Shown: positions 34,933-43,448, numbered from the stretch's first letter. The stretch is 64,000 bases of DNA from an uncultured Lentisphaerota bacterium (GCA_903889245.1 CAISWQ010000016.1:1-64000), one strand, 5' to 3'. Made by a program: numbers and translations. Notes: generated by a model not told the origin, from the sequence alone.

Positions 34933-35610
34933 ATGGATAGAACAGCCTTGCTCGCCCAGACGACGTTCTTCGAGGGGCTCGCGACGCCGAGCCGCGAGGC
35001 GCTCGCCGCCATCTGCCGCCCGCGCGACCTGCGCAAACGCGAGCTGCTGTTCCGCGAGGGCGACCGCGGCGAGGGCGTCTTCCTCGTCGCCAGCGGTCAC
35101 ATCCAACTCTACAAGACCACGCCCGCCGGCGAGGAGATCGTCATTAAGATCATCAAGCCCGGTGAGTCGTTTGCCGAGGCCGTGCTGTTCGAAGCCGACC
35201 GCTACCCTGTCAGCGCTGTCGCGCTCACCGCCTGCCGCCTCTACATTGTGCTCAAGCAGGATATCGAGAACCTGCTTGGCCGCTCCGACTTCCGACGCGA
35301 CTTCATCACGATGCTCATGCGCAAGCAGCGCTACCTCACCGAGCGCATCCGCCAGTTGAGTACGCAGGATGTCGCTGAACGCCTGCTCGGTTTTTTGCGC
35401 GAGCAGTACGGCCCGCGCGACCAAATCCAGACCGTACTCTCGAAGAAGGACATCGCCGCCGCCATCGGCGTCACGCCGGAGACGCTCTCGCGCCTGATCC
35501 CACGCCTGAAAAAGGAAATGAAAATCGTGTGGACCGGTCGCGCCCTCCGCTTCCCCGCCGGCTTCTGGCCGGCCCGCGCCGGAAAAGTTCCAAGCGTTGG
35601 AGAAAACTAG
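34933..35610 (+). CDS. Crp/Fnr-family transcription regulator
   Basis: A 225-residue regulator with an N-terminal cyclic-nucleotide-binding-like domain (LLFREGDRGEGVFLVASGHIQLYK) and a C-terminal winged helix with recognition helix VTPETLSRLIPRLKK. It lacks the N-terminal cysteine cluster of Fnr, so it is more likely a Dnr/NnrR-like NO or redox sensor, in keeping with its place opposite hcp. Ribosome-binding site GGGAG precedes the ATG. The last residues (GKVPSVGEN) are encoded by a palindromic repeat that also carries the gene into its stop codon, so the tail may be a recent addition. Confidence 0.9.
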   Translation: MDRTALLAQTTFFEGLATPSREALAAICRPRDLRKRELLFREGDRGEGVFLVASGHIQLYKTTPAGEEIVIKIIKPGESFAEAVLFEADRYPVSAVALTACRLYIVLKQDIENLLGRSDFRRDFITMLMRKQRYLTERIRQLSTQDVAERLLGFLREQYGPRDQIQTVLSKKDIAAAIGVTPETLSRLIPRLKKEMKIVWTGRALRFPAGFWPARAGKVPSVGEN

Positions 35611-35706
35611 AGATCAGCGGTCAGCTTTCCAAGGTTTGGAACTTCGTCCGCAAAACTTTCCAAGGCCCGGAAAAACAGCGGCTTTCCATCCCCATCCTTG
35701 GGAAAC
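35585..35706. repeat. palindrome cluster H (4 copies, two degenerate)
   Basis: Copies at 35585-35602 (overlaps the regulator stop codon), 35626-35641, 35656-35676 and 35683-35706 (degenerate) lie between the convergent Crp/Fnr gene and metA. Confidence 0.75.
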
Positions 35707-35719
35707 GCACCGCGGACGA

Positions 35720-36631
35720 TCAGGGCTTGACCGACATGTCGAACTTGGTGGTCAGATAGACGTAGCGGATCCAGGCGCTAAAGAACTCGTTGCGGTTGCC
35801 ACGCCAGTTATTGATGGGATGCTTGAGGTCGAAGTTCACCGGCGGATCCACGTCGGGCCGGTTCGCCTTGCGGTCACGCTCGGCCTCGAAGACCAGGCGC
35901 TGGGAATTATATTCCTGATGGCCGAGGTGCATGATGAACTTGTGGTCGGCCGTCTCGAAGATGGTGTAGCCACCGCCCTCGGCGTAGGCGAGCAGATTGA
36001 GGCGGCCGGCCTGCTCCTCGTGCTCCAGCACTTTGTCGGCAATGCCGGCGTGACGGCTCTGGGGACACCAGAAGACATCGTCGAGGCCGCCGGTGATCGG
36101 ATGGTCGCGCTTGAGATTGCGCGTCGGGAAGACCCCAAAGACTTTGCGCGGCAGGTTGCTCTTTTCGATGCCGACGAATTTCGCCAGCGCCAGGCCACCC
36201 CAGCAGATGCCGAGTGTCGAGGGGATCTTCTTGTGCGCTTCGCCCAAAATGTAGGTGAGTTCCTCCCAGTAGTGGACCTCCTCGTAGGGGATCTCCTCGA
36301 CCGGCGCGCCGGTGACGATCAGGCCGTCGAGGATGGTCGTGCGCATCGCCTCGGCGAAGGAGACGTAGTAGCGGGCGAGGTGGTGCGGGTCGGCGTGCTT
36401 GTAAGCGTGCGATTCCAGACGAATCCAGACCGGGACGATCTGCAGGATGGAGCGGCCGAGCGGGAGCAGAAGGTTGAATTCGTACTCCTCGACCTTGGGC
36501 ATGATGTTCAGGATGCCGACGCGCAGCGGACGAATGTCCTGGTGCCGCGCGGCGGCTTCCGTGATGCAGTCCACGCCGTTCTTGATCAACTCCGGCCGGG
36601 CATGATGGGCGCTGGGCAAAACAACAGTCAT
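35720..36631 (-). CDS. metA: homoserine O-acyltransferase MetA
   Basis: A 303-residue enzyme of methionine synthesis that acylates homoserine. RVGILNIMP, the nucleophile Cys in LGICWGGLALA, SRHAG and LGHQEYNSQRL are family signatures. The specificity position has Glu112 (VTGAPVEE), as in MetA proteins that use acetyl-CoA, rather than the Gly of the E. coli succinyltransferase; acetyl preference is therefore inferred. ATG 36631 is preferred to 36676 because GAGG lies just upstream. Confidence 0.9.
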   Translation of the reverse strand: MTVVLPSAHHARPELIKNGVDCITEAAARHQDIRPLRVGILNIMPKVEEYEFNLLLPLGRSILQIVPVWIRLESHAYKHADPHHLARYYVSFAEAMRTTILDGLIVTGAPVEEIPYEEVHYWEELTYILGEAHKKIPSTLGICWGGLALAKFVGIEKSNLPRKVFGVFPTRNLKRDHPITGGLDDVFWCPQSRHAGIADKVLEHEEQAGRLNLLAYAEGGGYTIFETADHKFIMHLGHQEYNSQRLVFEAERDRKANRPDVDPPVNFDLKHPINNWRGNRNEFFSAWIRYVYLTTKFDMSVKP

Positions 36632-36700
36632 GATGTCCTCGTTGAAACGCGGCGCACTATACGCGAACGCCTTCAAAAGAAAAGCCGCGCGCGTGTCATA

Positions 36701-37549
36701 TCACCGCTGGTACACACCCGGATCCATGAAGGGCAGATCGAGCGCGGGCTTGAACTTCTCGCACTGGCTGTAGAAGGCGAGCGGATTATCGAACAGGAGC
36801 TTCTGCACCTGCTGTTCCGTGAAACCCTGTTGCCGCATAAAGCGCGCGACCTTCGGCAGGCTGCACGGATCGCTGACGCCCCAGTCGGCGGAACTGTTCA
36901 CCAACACCTGCTCCAGCCCCCACCTCTTGAGGATATCCACTACGCGCTCGGGATTGAGCTTGGAATAGGGATAGACCGTCAGCCCGCACCACACCGGCCG
37001 CTTGCGGCTCAAGTCCATCGTCTGCTCGGTGTTGTGGTCCACGATGATCCGATGGTCCTCGTAGTTCAGCTCGCGTAGGATGTCCAGCGTGCGCTCGACG
37101 CCCTTGCGCTTGCTGACCTCCGGCGTGTCGTGCGGCGAGTGGATGATGACGAGCATGCGCCGCGCCTTGGCCATTTCGAGCTGGCGCTGGAAGATCTCCT
37201 CCTCCGCCGGCGTGATCTTGTTGAAGCCGATCTCCCCGAGCGCGACGCAGCGCGGATGGTCGAGGTAGCTCTTCATCCCGTCGAGCACCTCGTGCGCGAG
37301 CGCGGTGTCCTCGGCCTCCTTCGGGTTCACGGCGACCGCGGCGTAGTGATCAATGCCGTAGCGTTTCGCGCGGCCGGTTTCGAAGTCGAGGATGAGCTGG
37401 AAATAGTCCCAGAACGTCCCGGCGTAGCGTCGCGACGCGCCCAGCCAGAACGACGGCTCGACCGTCACGCGGAGGCCCTCGCGGTACATCGCGGTGTAGT
37501 CATCCGTCGTGCGCGAATACATGTGAATATGCGGTTCGATGATCGTCAT
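36701..37549 (-). CDS. TatD-family metal-dependent hydrolase, EboB-like
   Basis: A 282-residue TIM-barrel hydrolase. EPHIHMYSRT near the start gives the HxH metal ligands; ALGEIGFNK, VIIHSPHD and IVDHNTEQT supply later ligands. The sequence resembles the TatD-like hydrolases of ebo-type gene clusters, though no other ebo genes are here. ATG 37549 gives the HxH motif at the usual position; the frame is open upstream only as a shadow of the 57-residue gene. Substrate unknown. Confidence 0.8.
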   Translation of the reverse strand: MTIIEPHIHMYSRTTDDYTAMYREGLRVTVEPSFWLGASRRYAGTFWDYFQLILDFETGRAKRYGIDHYAAVAVNPKEAEDTALAHEVLDGMKSYLDHPRCVALGEIGFNKITPAEEEIFQRQLEMAKARRMLVIIHSPHDTPEVSKRKGVERTLDILRELNYEDHRIIVDHNTEQTMDLSRKRPVWCGLTVYPYSKLNPERVVDILKRWGLEQVLVNSSADWGVSDPCSLPKVARFMRQQGFTEQQVQKLLFDNPLAFYSQCEKFKPALDLPFMDPGVYQR

Positions 37550-37565
37550 AGAATGTTCCTGACCA

Positions 37566-37739
37566 TCAGCCCCAGACACAGCCCTTGAACGGACGATGAC
37601 TCGCCCGCGCAGCTTCGCGCGCCATGCGCTGCATCTGGACGACGATGGCCACCTTGCGTTCGTAGGGCAACTGGGCCAGCGCCCGCCGCTGCGCGCGCTT
37701 GACGGCCAGCGCTTCCTGTTGCTGTTGTTCAACCTTCAT
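37566..37739 (-). CDS. 57-residue basic protein paired with the nucleotidyltransferase-like gene
   Basis: ATG 37739 opens MKVEQQQQEALAVKRAQRRA..., ending FKGCVWG at TGA 37566-37568. It is helical, Gln/Arg/Ala-rich and ends in a short Cys-Trp-Gly tail. It overlaps the 3' end of the upstream gene by 11 bases, which argues for coupled translation. No family is recognised. Its small size and pairing with a nucleotidyltransferase-like protein suggest an accessory or antitoxin role, which is a guess. Confidence 0.55.
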   Translation of the reverse strand: MKVEQQQQEALAVKRAQRRALAQLPYERKVAIVVQMQRMAREAARASHRPFKGCVWG

Positions 37740-38274
37740 GCCACTGCTTCCATTTGGCGGTCAACTGATGTCGCCGCAGAATATCCTCCAAACGGCCCGC
37801 ATTCCAAGGCGGCGGTTGCATGGCCGCCATCAGCACCAGGCGCGCTCGATCCTTGGCGCGCCCCACCTTGAGCATGATGGCCGCCAGATATTCAGCGGTC
37901 AACACGCGCGCCGGAACACCATCCACATCCACCGTGCTGGCTGCTGCCAGCGCTTCCTCTTCGAGCCCGGGGGCTGCCGCCAGAAATTGCACAGGCACGC
38001 CGTGTATCATGACGCGATCCTCGGCGCCAAAAACATAGCCACTCTGTTTTAACCACGCGAAAAGCGGGGCAGGATCAACCAAGCCAGAAGCGCCGGGGAA
38101 GCGGCACAACACATCGAAGTCAAACGTCAGCACCGGCTCGGTGTAAAACAAGGCCGCCATGCCACCGCACACTGCATAAGCTTGGAGCTGGCCGGCTTGA
38201 ACCGCTGCATTCAGGACACGCAGCACCGGTCCCAAGAGATGCACCTGCAATTCGTCTGACGATTCAGGCTTCAT
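37729..38274 (-). CDS. nucleotidyltransferase-like protein (AbiEii-like)
   Basis: A 181-residue protein. YAVCGGMAALFYTEPVLTFDFDVLC has the order glycine pair, helix, then TxDxD-like acidic pair of minimal nucleotidyltransferases and AbiEii-type toxins; ARVLTAEYLAAIMLKVGRAKDRARL resembles the Lys/Asp-Arg helix seen later in that fold. The function of related stand-alone proteins is unsettled, and many are in toxin-antitoxin pairs. It begins 2 bases after the ruvB stop codon and overlaps the 57-residue gene. Confidence 0.65.
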   Translation of the reverse strand: MKPESSDELQVHLLGPVLRVLNAAVQAGQLQAYAVCGGMAALFYTEPVLTFDFDVLCRFPGASGLVDPAPLFAWLKQSGYVFGAEDRVMIHGVPVQFLAAAPGLEEEALAAASTVDVDGVPARVLTAEYLAAIMLKVGRAKDRARLVLMAAMQPPPWNAGRLEDILRRHQLTAKWKQWHEG

Positions 38275-38276
38275 TG

Positions 38277-39293
38277 CTACAGCAACTTCTGCTGCTTCGC
38301 GTCGGGCTTCAGGTCGAACTTGGCGTAGGCGCGGTCGGTGGCCACACGGCCCTGCGGCGTGCGGTGCAGATAACCTTCCATGATCAGATAAGGCTCATAG
38401 ACCTCTTCGAGCGTGTCGGCCTCCTCGCCCACCGAGACCGCGAGCGAGTTGATGCCCACCGGCCCGCCACCGAATTTCTGGATGATCGCCTCCAGGATGC
38501 GCTTATCCATCTCGTCGAGCCCGTGCTCATCAATGTCGAGCATCGCCAGCGCCCGATCGGCGACGTCCTTGGTGATCTTGTTGCCCGCCTTGACCTGCGC
38601 GTAGTCGCGGACCCAGCGCAGCAGATTGTTCGCGATGCGCGGCGTGCCGCGCGCGCGCCCGGCGATCTCGCGCGCGCCGGCCTCGTCCACGTCCACGTTC
38701 AGGATGCGCGCCGAGCGCGTGATGATCGCGTGCAGGTCCTTCGCATCGTAGTAATCCAGCCGTGCGGTCAGGCCGAAGCGCGAGCGCAGCGGCGCGGTCA
38801 GCAGACCGCTGCGTGTCGTCGCGCCGACGAGCGTGAAGCGCGGCAGGTTCAGGCGCACGCTGCGCGCGTGCGGCCCTTGGTCAATCATGATGTCTATGAC
38901 GAAATCCTCCATCGCCGAGTAGAGATACTCCTCGACCGCCTTCTGCATCCGGTGGATTTCGTCAATGAAGAGCACGTCGCCGCGCTCCATGCTCGTGAGC
39001 AGGCCGGCGAGGTCGCCGGGCTTGTCAATCACCGGGCCGCTGGTCGCCTTGAGGTTGGCGCCCATCGCCTCGGCGAGGATGTTGGCGAGCGTCGTCTTGC
39101 CCAGTCCCGGCGGGCCGGAGAGCAGGACATGGTCGAGCACGTCCTTGCGGCCCTTCGCGGCCTCGACGAACAATTCCAGCCGCTCGCGCACCTTCTTTTG
39201 CCCGACGAAGTCGGCGAAGCGCGAGGGCCGCAGACTGATGTCGAAGTCCGTGTCCTGCTTGTTCAGCGTCTCGGTGACGAAACGTTCGCTCAT
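38277..39293 (-). CDS. ruvB: Holliday junction branch migration ATPase RuvB
   Basis: A 338-residue AAA+ motor that drives branch migration with RuvA. Walker A is [11 protein letters not shown], Walker [10 protein letters not shown], sensor and arginine-finger regions [20 protein letters not shown] are intact, and the C-terminal winged helix ends [20 protein letters not shown]. It leads a tight minus-strand row with the nucleotidyltransferase-like gene and probably metA at the end. Four palindromes lie upstream. Confidence 0.97.
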   Translation of the reverse strand: MSERFVTETLNKQDTDFDISLRPSRFADFVGQKKVRERLELFVEAAKGRKDVLDHVLLSGPPGLGKTTLANILAEAMGANLKATSGPVIDKPGDLAGLLTSMERGDVLFIDEIHRMQKAVEEYLYSAMEDFVIDIMIDQGPHARSVRLNLPRFTLVGATTRSGLLTAPLRSRFGLTARLDYYDAKDLHAIITRSARILNVDVDEAGAREIAGRARGTPRIANNLLRWVRDYAQVKAGNKITKDVADRALAMLDIDEHGLDEMDKRILEAIIQKFGGGPVGINSLAVSVGEEADTLEEVYEPYLIMEGYLHRTPQGRVATDRAYAKFDLKPDAKQQKLL

Positions 39294-39372
39294 GTTTTCC
39301 CGTCGCGCCGCATGTGGTCACGCGGCCTACAACCACATTCCCTGCCCGGCTGGTGCACCCACCTGGCGCAGC

Positions 39373-39483
39373 TTTTCCAAGCCTTGGAAAAACCGCGGAA
39401 CCATTTTCCAACCCCTGGAAAAAGCGCCGAGCCTTGTTCCCAGCCTTGGAAAAAAGGCCGTCCATTTTTCCAAGCCTTGGAAA
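39373..39483. repeat. palindrome cluster I (4 copies)
   Basis: Copies at 39373-39392, 39404-39423, 39436-39456 and 39465-39483, at a regular 30-base spacing, between ruvB and the tRNA-Thr element. The first and last are perfect. Confidence 0.9.
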
Positions 39484-39546
39484 CCGGCGCGGCGGATTGT
39501 AGCGGCATTTTGGCCGCAGGAAACTAAGAATTTCGGCAGGCAGCAG

Positions 39547-39592
39547 GCTGGAGCCAACGGTCGGATTCGAACCGACGACCATCGCATTACGA
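39547..39592. other. left attachment site (displaced tRNA-Thr 3' fragment)
   Basis: 46 bases identical to the right-end copy within the intact tRNA gene, covering the 3' CCA, acceptor strand, T-arm, variable loop and part of the anticodon arm. After the core the two sequences differ by one base, share four more, then diverge. Confidence 0.9.
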
Positions 39593-39631
39593 ATGCGCTA
39601 TTATTGAATTTCTAAGCCTGTTTTATAAATC

Positions 39632-39645
39632 TGGCACCTTTATGG
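39632..39645 (+). repeat. 14-bp direct repeat near left end of element
   Basis: TGGCACCTTTATGG occurs here and at 48562-48575, near the two ends of the element and in the same orientation. Possible integrase arm-binding sites. Confidence 0.6.
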
Positions 39646-39703
39646 GGTTGACACCCGGCCCCCGGTTTGGCACGGTTACGCCACGAAAAGCAACAAGGCG
39701 CAC

Positions 39704-41098
39704 ATGGCAAAACTGCGAACGGGTTACTTGGTGAAACGAGGCGCGGTCTTCTATGCCTGCTGGACTGTGGCGGGCAAAAAATTCCGGCAAAGCACCAGCA
39801 CAGGCGACCGACGCGAGGCGGAAAAGGAACTCGCGCGGATCATGGAGCCGTTTCTGGTCGAGGACGAAACCAAGACGCTCCAAACCATCAAGGCACGCAT
39901 CGAAGCCGGGAAGGAACGGGCCTCACAGCTTCACGAGCAACGCAACCCGCCGACGACCATCGCGCAGACGTGGAACATATTTGCCGCGAGTACCGAGCGG
40001 CCGGACTCCGGGCCGCGCACGCTCGCCGATTATGAGGCGTGCTTTGCCACGTTCCGCAAGTGGATGGAACACCACCACCCCACCGCCTCGTCGCTGCGCG
40101 ACGTGTCGCCGGAACTCGCCGCCGAGTACGCGACACACCTCGGCAAGCGGAAGATCACCGCCAGCACATTCAACAAGGCGATCAACGCGCTGGCACTTGT
40201 CTTCCGCACGCTCGCCACCCCCGCCAAGCTGACGGGCAACCCGTGGGTGGCGATCAAACGCCGCAAGATCGTTTCACAATCGCACCGGGAATTGACGATA
40301 GACGAACTCCGCAAGGTCTGTCAGTTGGCGACCGGCGAGCTGTCCCTCTTGTTCGCCCTGGGCATCTATACCGGCCTGCGGCTGGTGGACTGCTGCACGT
40401 TGCAATGGGGCGAAGTGGACTTGCGCCGGAACATCATCCGCCGCGTGCCAGTCAAAATGGCCCGCCGCGACCCGAAGCGCGCGCTGGTCGTCATCCCCCT
40501 GCATACGGTCTTGTCCGAGCTACTGGCACAGACACCGTCCGCCAAGCGGAGCGGCTACGTCCTGCCAGAAACCGCCGCCGCCTATACGCGGCACGTCACG
40601 CAAGTAACCAACAAGATTCAAGCGCACTTCGCCGCGTGCGGCATCACGACGACGCGCACGATGGAAGGCCGGGCGCGGGCCGTGGTCGAGGTCGGCTTTC
40701 ACAGTCTGCGGCATACGTTCGTTTCCCTCTGCCGCGAGGCCAACGCGCCGCTGGCCGTGGTCGAGGCGATTGTCGGGCACACCTCGCCCGCCATGACGCG
40801 CCACTACACGCACGTCTCCGAACTCGCCGCCGCGCGGGCCGTGGCCGCGCTACCGCCCGTGCTTGGAAATCTGAAAACATCTCCGCCAACCCTCGCGATT
40901 ACAAGCGAGACAAAAGCGGCCTACGGATTGCCACCAACGCCAGCCTTTCAGTTGCGAACTGCTGTACAACATCTCGAAGGCATGACCGCCAAGACTTGGG
41001 CCACAAGACGCAAAACCGCGTTGAATGAAATCCGCGCAGCGCTTGCTTGGATTGAAGGTCGAATCATACATGAGTCGTCGCCAGAAACATCACAATGA
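39704..41098 (+). CDS. tyrosine-recombinase integrase of the tRNA-Thr element
   Basis: A 464-residue integrase. An N-terminal arm-type domain (GYLVKRGAVFYACWTVAGKKFRQSTST) is followed by a SAM-like domain and a catalytic domain with Arg in YTGLRLVDCC, HSLRHTF, GHTSPAMT and the nucleophile Tyr in RHYTHVS. It lies 112 bases from the left att site, the usual place for the gene that integrates and excises such islands. A C-terminal extension of about 80 residues is unassigned. Confidence 0.93.
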   Translation: MAKLRTGYLVKRGAVFYACWTVAGKKFRQSTSTGDRREAEKELARIMEPFLVEDETKTLQTIKARIEAGKERASQLHEQRNPPTTIAQTWNIFAASTERPDSGPRTLADYEACFATFRKWMEHHHPTASSLRDVSPELAAEYATHLGKRKITASTFNKAINALALVFRTLATPAKLTGNPWVAIKRRKIVSQSHRELTIDELRKVCQLATGELSLLFALGIYTGLRLVDCCTLQWGEVDLRRNIIRRVPVKMARRDPKRALVVIPLHTVLSELLAQTPSAKRSGYVLPETAAAYTRHVTQVTNKIQAHFAACGITTTRTMEGRARAVVEVGFHSLRHTFVSLCREANAPLAVVEAIVGHTSPAMTRHYTHVSELAAARAVAALPPVLGNLKTSPPTLAITSETKAAYGLPPTPAFQLRTAVQHLEGMTAKTWATRRKTALNEIRAALAWIEGRIIHESSPETSQ

Positions 41099-41204
41099 GC
41101 CCCCTGTATCGCAGGTCTCCGGCTTGCATTGGAAAGGGGAAAGACTATCATTCCTTGGCCAAGTTGAACTGCTAAACGAGGAAACAAAGACGACGAACAA
41201 ATAG
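41070..41204 (+). CDS. possible 44-residue small protein overlapping the integrase end
   Basis: ATG 41070 opens MSRRQKHHNEPPVSQVSGLH... ending NEETKTTNK at TAG 41202-41204. It overlaps the integrase by 29 bases. Hydrophilic, unknown; it could be coupled to integrase translation or be a chance frame. Confidence 0.35.
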   Translation: MSRRQKHHNEPPVSQVSGLHWKGERLSFLGQVELLNEETKTTNK

Positions 41205-41247
41205 CCGAAAATTTTATTGCGTTAATGCGCTGGTCGCTTTCACCGAA

Positions 41248-41341
41248 ACCGCGAATTTCAACCAAAGAAGCGAAACACGCGGAGACGCGCCTATATGGGC
41301 GCGGCTCCCGGTTTCGTGTTTCTTTGGTGGGGCTTCGCGGT
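41248..41341 (+). ncRNA. candidate structured RNA or long nested hairpin
   Basis: Three nested inverted repeats share one centre: ACCGCGAA (41248) with TTCGCGGT (41334), CCAAAGAA plus AAACACG (41262-41279) with CGTGTTTCTTTGG (41315-41327), and GCGCC with GGCGC around TATAT. The stack ends 85 bases before the next gene. It may be a regulatory leader, a small RNA, or a DNA structure such as an origin or nick site. Confidence 0.45.
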
Positions 41342-41426
41342 CCCCCGGTGGAGGCATGAACTTGGAGTTCGCGCCTCTTTATTAGGCCGCCAGCCTTGCA
41401 GGGTCAATTTATGGAGAGGTGAGATT

Positions 41427-42773
41427 ATGAATGACGACGAAAATCCGGCTGTCACGCCGCTGACCTCTCCGCAACAAAAGCGACCCTTGACCAAGCTCGA
41501 AGTGTTGCAAAAGACTATAGAATGGATACTTCCACAATTGACACAGGAACAGCGCGACGGCTGGGAATTGTTGGAGAAAGCTGCACAACAGGCCGCTCCC
41601 AAACCCTTCATGTCAACGCACAAACACGCAGAACGAGCACCAGAGGGAAATGTCTTGTCGGCAGAGATCAAACGGGCACAGACCGTTCGAGACGGTGCAT
41701 ATCTGTTCCATTGCGATGCCACAGGGCGAATTACCATTGAACAACGCGGCCGGATTATTGAACGGCCGAGCACAGGCTTGTATCGGCGGGCCACGGACGC
41801 GCTGGATAGAGCACAGAGGAAGCCTAGGCAATCAAGAGGCGAACCGTTACCAATACGCCGTAGCCCGGAAGACTTTCTGCCGAATGAACTAGACCCTGAT
41901 CGGCCACTCTTAGAGCAGTTGGAAGAGCGAGCGGCCAACGGGGATGAACAAACACGCGAAATGCTGGAGAAAGAGTTTTATCCGAACCCAGAAATCATGT
42001 CCCTGTCGCATGACAGCCGCATTGTGGAGCCAGATCATCGGCAGGTGCAATCATCCCCGGAACAACGCGACGTCAAGCCAGCGCAACCGCAGCGCGAGGG
42101 CCAGGCGGAACAGCCGCAGACGATTTCGCAACCCGCAGACTTGGAACAGATGCTTGCATGGGCAGCACAGATGGTGGCGATAGTGGCCCAGCAGCGAAAC
42201 GTCGCGGCCAATCTTGCCCTGGTCGAGGAATTGCTCGCGCCTCATCATGATGCACAGTCTGGCAAGCATTATGGCCTTATTGCTGAACGCGCTGCTGGTA
42301 AGCTGCGATATGAGCATGAAGCGGCAAGAAACCGCGGCCTCTGTACAGCGCCTTTGCATTCTGGAACATCCACCCAAGAAGATCACGACCTGAGCACAAA
42401 CACCAGTCAAGCCCCACAAAATCCACCGGTAAACAAAAACGCACCGTTGGGGTTTAAGCCGATACCATGGTGTACGCAACTCGGAGATTTCAAAATGAAT
42501 ACGTCACGGAAAGTCATCGTTCTCACAGCGGCGCTCGCAATAGCCGTTGCCTGTCTCTATGTCCCCTGGCGGATGCCTCATGTTTTTCATTCGTTTTTCG
42601 GTGGCTACAACTGGATATGGAGGGGTGGTATAGAATTGCGGACTGATAACGCACCATCGTATTATGGCGCGGTAGATACACCGATGGTCGGTGCAGAGAT
42701 CGCGGCAATTCTTGCGCTGGCAGCAGGTCTGTATTTTGCCGTTGGGATACATAAACGGAAACTCCCCCGTTGA
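41427..42773 (+). CDS. element protein of unknown function with two C-terminal membrane helices
   Basis: A 448-residue protein. The first 350 residues are hydrophilic and rich in Gln, Glu, Pro and Arg, with no recognised domain; the last 100 have two membrane segments (KVIVLTAALAIAVACLYV and GAEIAAILALAAGLYFAVG). ATG 42495 (MNTSRKVIVL...) could start the membrane part separately, so this may be two fused genes. ATG 41427 is preferred over 41295 because GAGGTGA lies just upstream and the earlier start falls in the hairpin. Confidence 0.6.
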   Translation: MNDDENPAVTPLTSPQQKRPLTKLEVLQKTIEWILPQLTQEQRDGWELLEKAAQQAAPKPFMSTHKHAERAPEGNVLSAEIKRAQTVRDGAYLFHCDATGRITIEQRGRIIERPSTGLYRRATDALDRAQRKPRQSRGEPLPIRRSPEDFLPNELDPDRPLLEQLEERAANGDEQTREMLEKEFYPNPEIMSLSHDSRIVEPDHRQVQSSPEQRDVKPAQPQREGQAEQPQTISQPADLEQMLAWAAQMVAIVAQQRNVAANLALVEELLAPHHDAQSGKHYGLIAERAAGKLRYEHEAARNRGLCTAPLHSGTSTQEDHDLSTNTSQAPQNPPVNKNAPLGFKPIPWCTQLGDFKMNTSRKVIVLTAALAIAVACLYVPWRMPHVFHSFFGGYNWIWRGGIELRTDNAPSYYGAVDTPMVGAEIAAILALAAGLYFAVGIHKRKLPR

Positions 42774-42806
42774 ATATGTGTGGCAACCATCCAAACGTGT
42801 CTTTAT

Positions 42807-42857
42807 GTTTTCCAAGCCTTGGAAAACCCTCACGGCGACTTTTCCAAGGCTTGGAAA
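42807..42857. repeat. palindrome cluster J (2 copies) inside the mobile element
   Basis: Two perfect copies at 42807-42826 (centre C) and 42840-42857 (centre G, so opposite orientation) between the membrane-protein gene and the toxin-antitoxin pair of the tRNA-Thr element. Confidence 0.9.
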
Positions 42858-42923
42858 CGCCGCGCGGAGCGGCTTGACGCCGTGACGGGCAAACTGTACG
42901 TTTTGGGCGGAAAGGTAAATGAC

Positions 42924-43184
42924 ATGACCACATTGACCATTATGCAGGCGCGGAGCGGTCTGGCCGACGCGCTCAACCGGGTTTGCTACGGCGGCGAGCG
43001 CATTCAGATTGCGCGCCGGGGCAAACCCATCGCCGCGCTCGTCTCTGCCGACGATCTCGAAACCTTGCAACGCATCGAGGACGCGGAGGACCTGCGCGAC
43101 GCGCGCAAGGCCCTCGCCCGCTACCGCAAGAATCCGGCCAGTGCCGTGCCTCTGGCTAAAATCATGGCCGAGGCCGGCCTGTGA
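42924..43184 (+). CDS. Phd/YefM-family antitoxin
   Basis: An 86-residue protein starting MTTLTIMQARSGLADALNRVCYGGERIQIARRGKPIAALVSADDLETL, the Phd/YefM DNA-binding fold, with a C-terminal helix for toxin binding. The stop overlaps the toxin start GTGA. Such pairs stabilise mobile elements. The frame is open upstream to 42780, but only through palindromes. Confidence 0.9.
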   Translation: MTTLTIMQARSGLADALNRVCYGGERIQIARRGKPIAALVSADDLETLQRIEDAEDLRDARKALARYRKNPASAVPLAKIMAEAGL

Positions 43185-43438
43185 AGTTCCAAGTGGTATT
43201 TGAGCCAGCGGCCCGCAAGCAATTCCTGCGTTTGGATCGCCCTGTTCAATTTCGACTACTGCCGCATCTTGACGCCCTCGCCGACAATCCCCGTCCGCCC
43301 GGCGTTGTGAAAATGGCGGGCGCGGAGGATTTCTGGCGTATCCGCGTGGGCGACTGGCGGATTGTCTATGCCATCCGAGACCGCGAGCTGATCGTTCTCG
43401 TCGTCAAGCTCGGCCATCGCCGGGAGGTTTATCGCTGA
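43181..43438 (+). CDS. RelE-family toxin
   Basis: An 85-residue toxin with GTG start. VVFEPAARKQFLRLDRPVQFRL, then KMAGAEDFWRIRVGDWRIVYAIRDRELIVLVVKLGHRREVYR is the RelE/StbE pattern of ribosome-dependent mRNA endonucleases. It is coupled to the Phd-type antitoxin by a 4-base overlap. Confidence 0.92.
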   Translation: MKFQVVFEPAARKQFLRLDRPVQFRLLPHLDALADNPRPPGVVKMAGAEDFWRIRVGDWRIVYAIRDRELIVLVVKLGHRREVYR

Positions 43439-43448
43439 CGGCGCGAGC

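Noticed and set aside
39373-39483. Regularly spaced repeats (30-base period) suggesting a small CRISPR array
   Set aside because: The units are 19-nt palindromes found as pairs all over the window, the spacers are only about 11 bases, and there are no cas genes.
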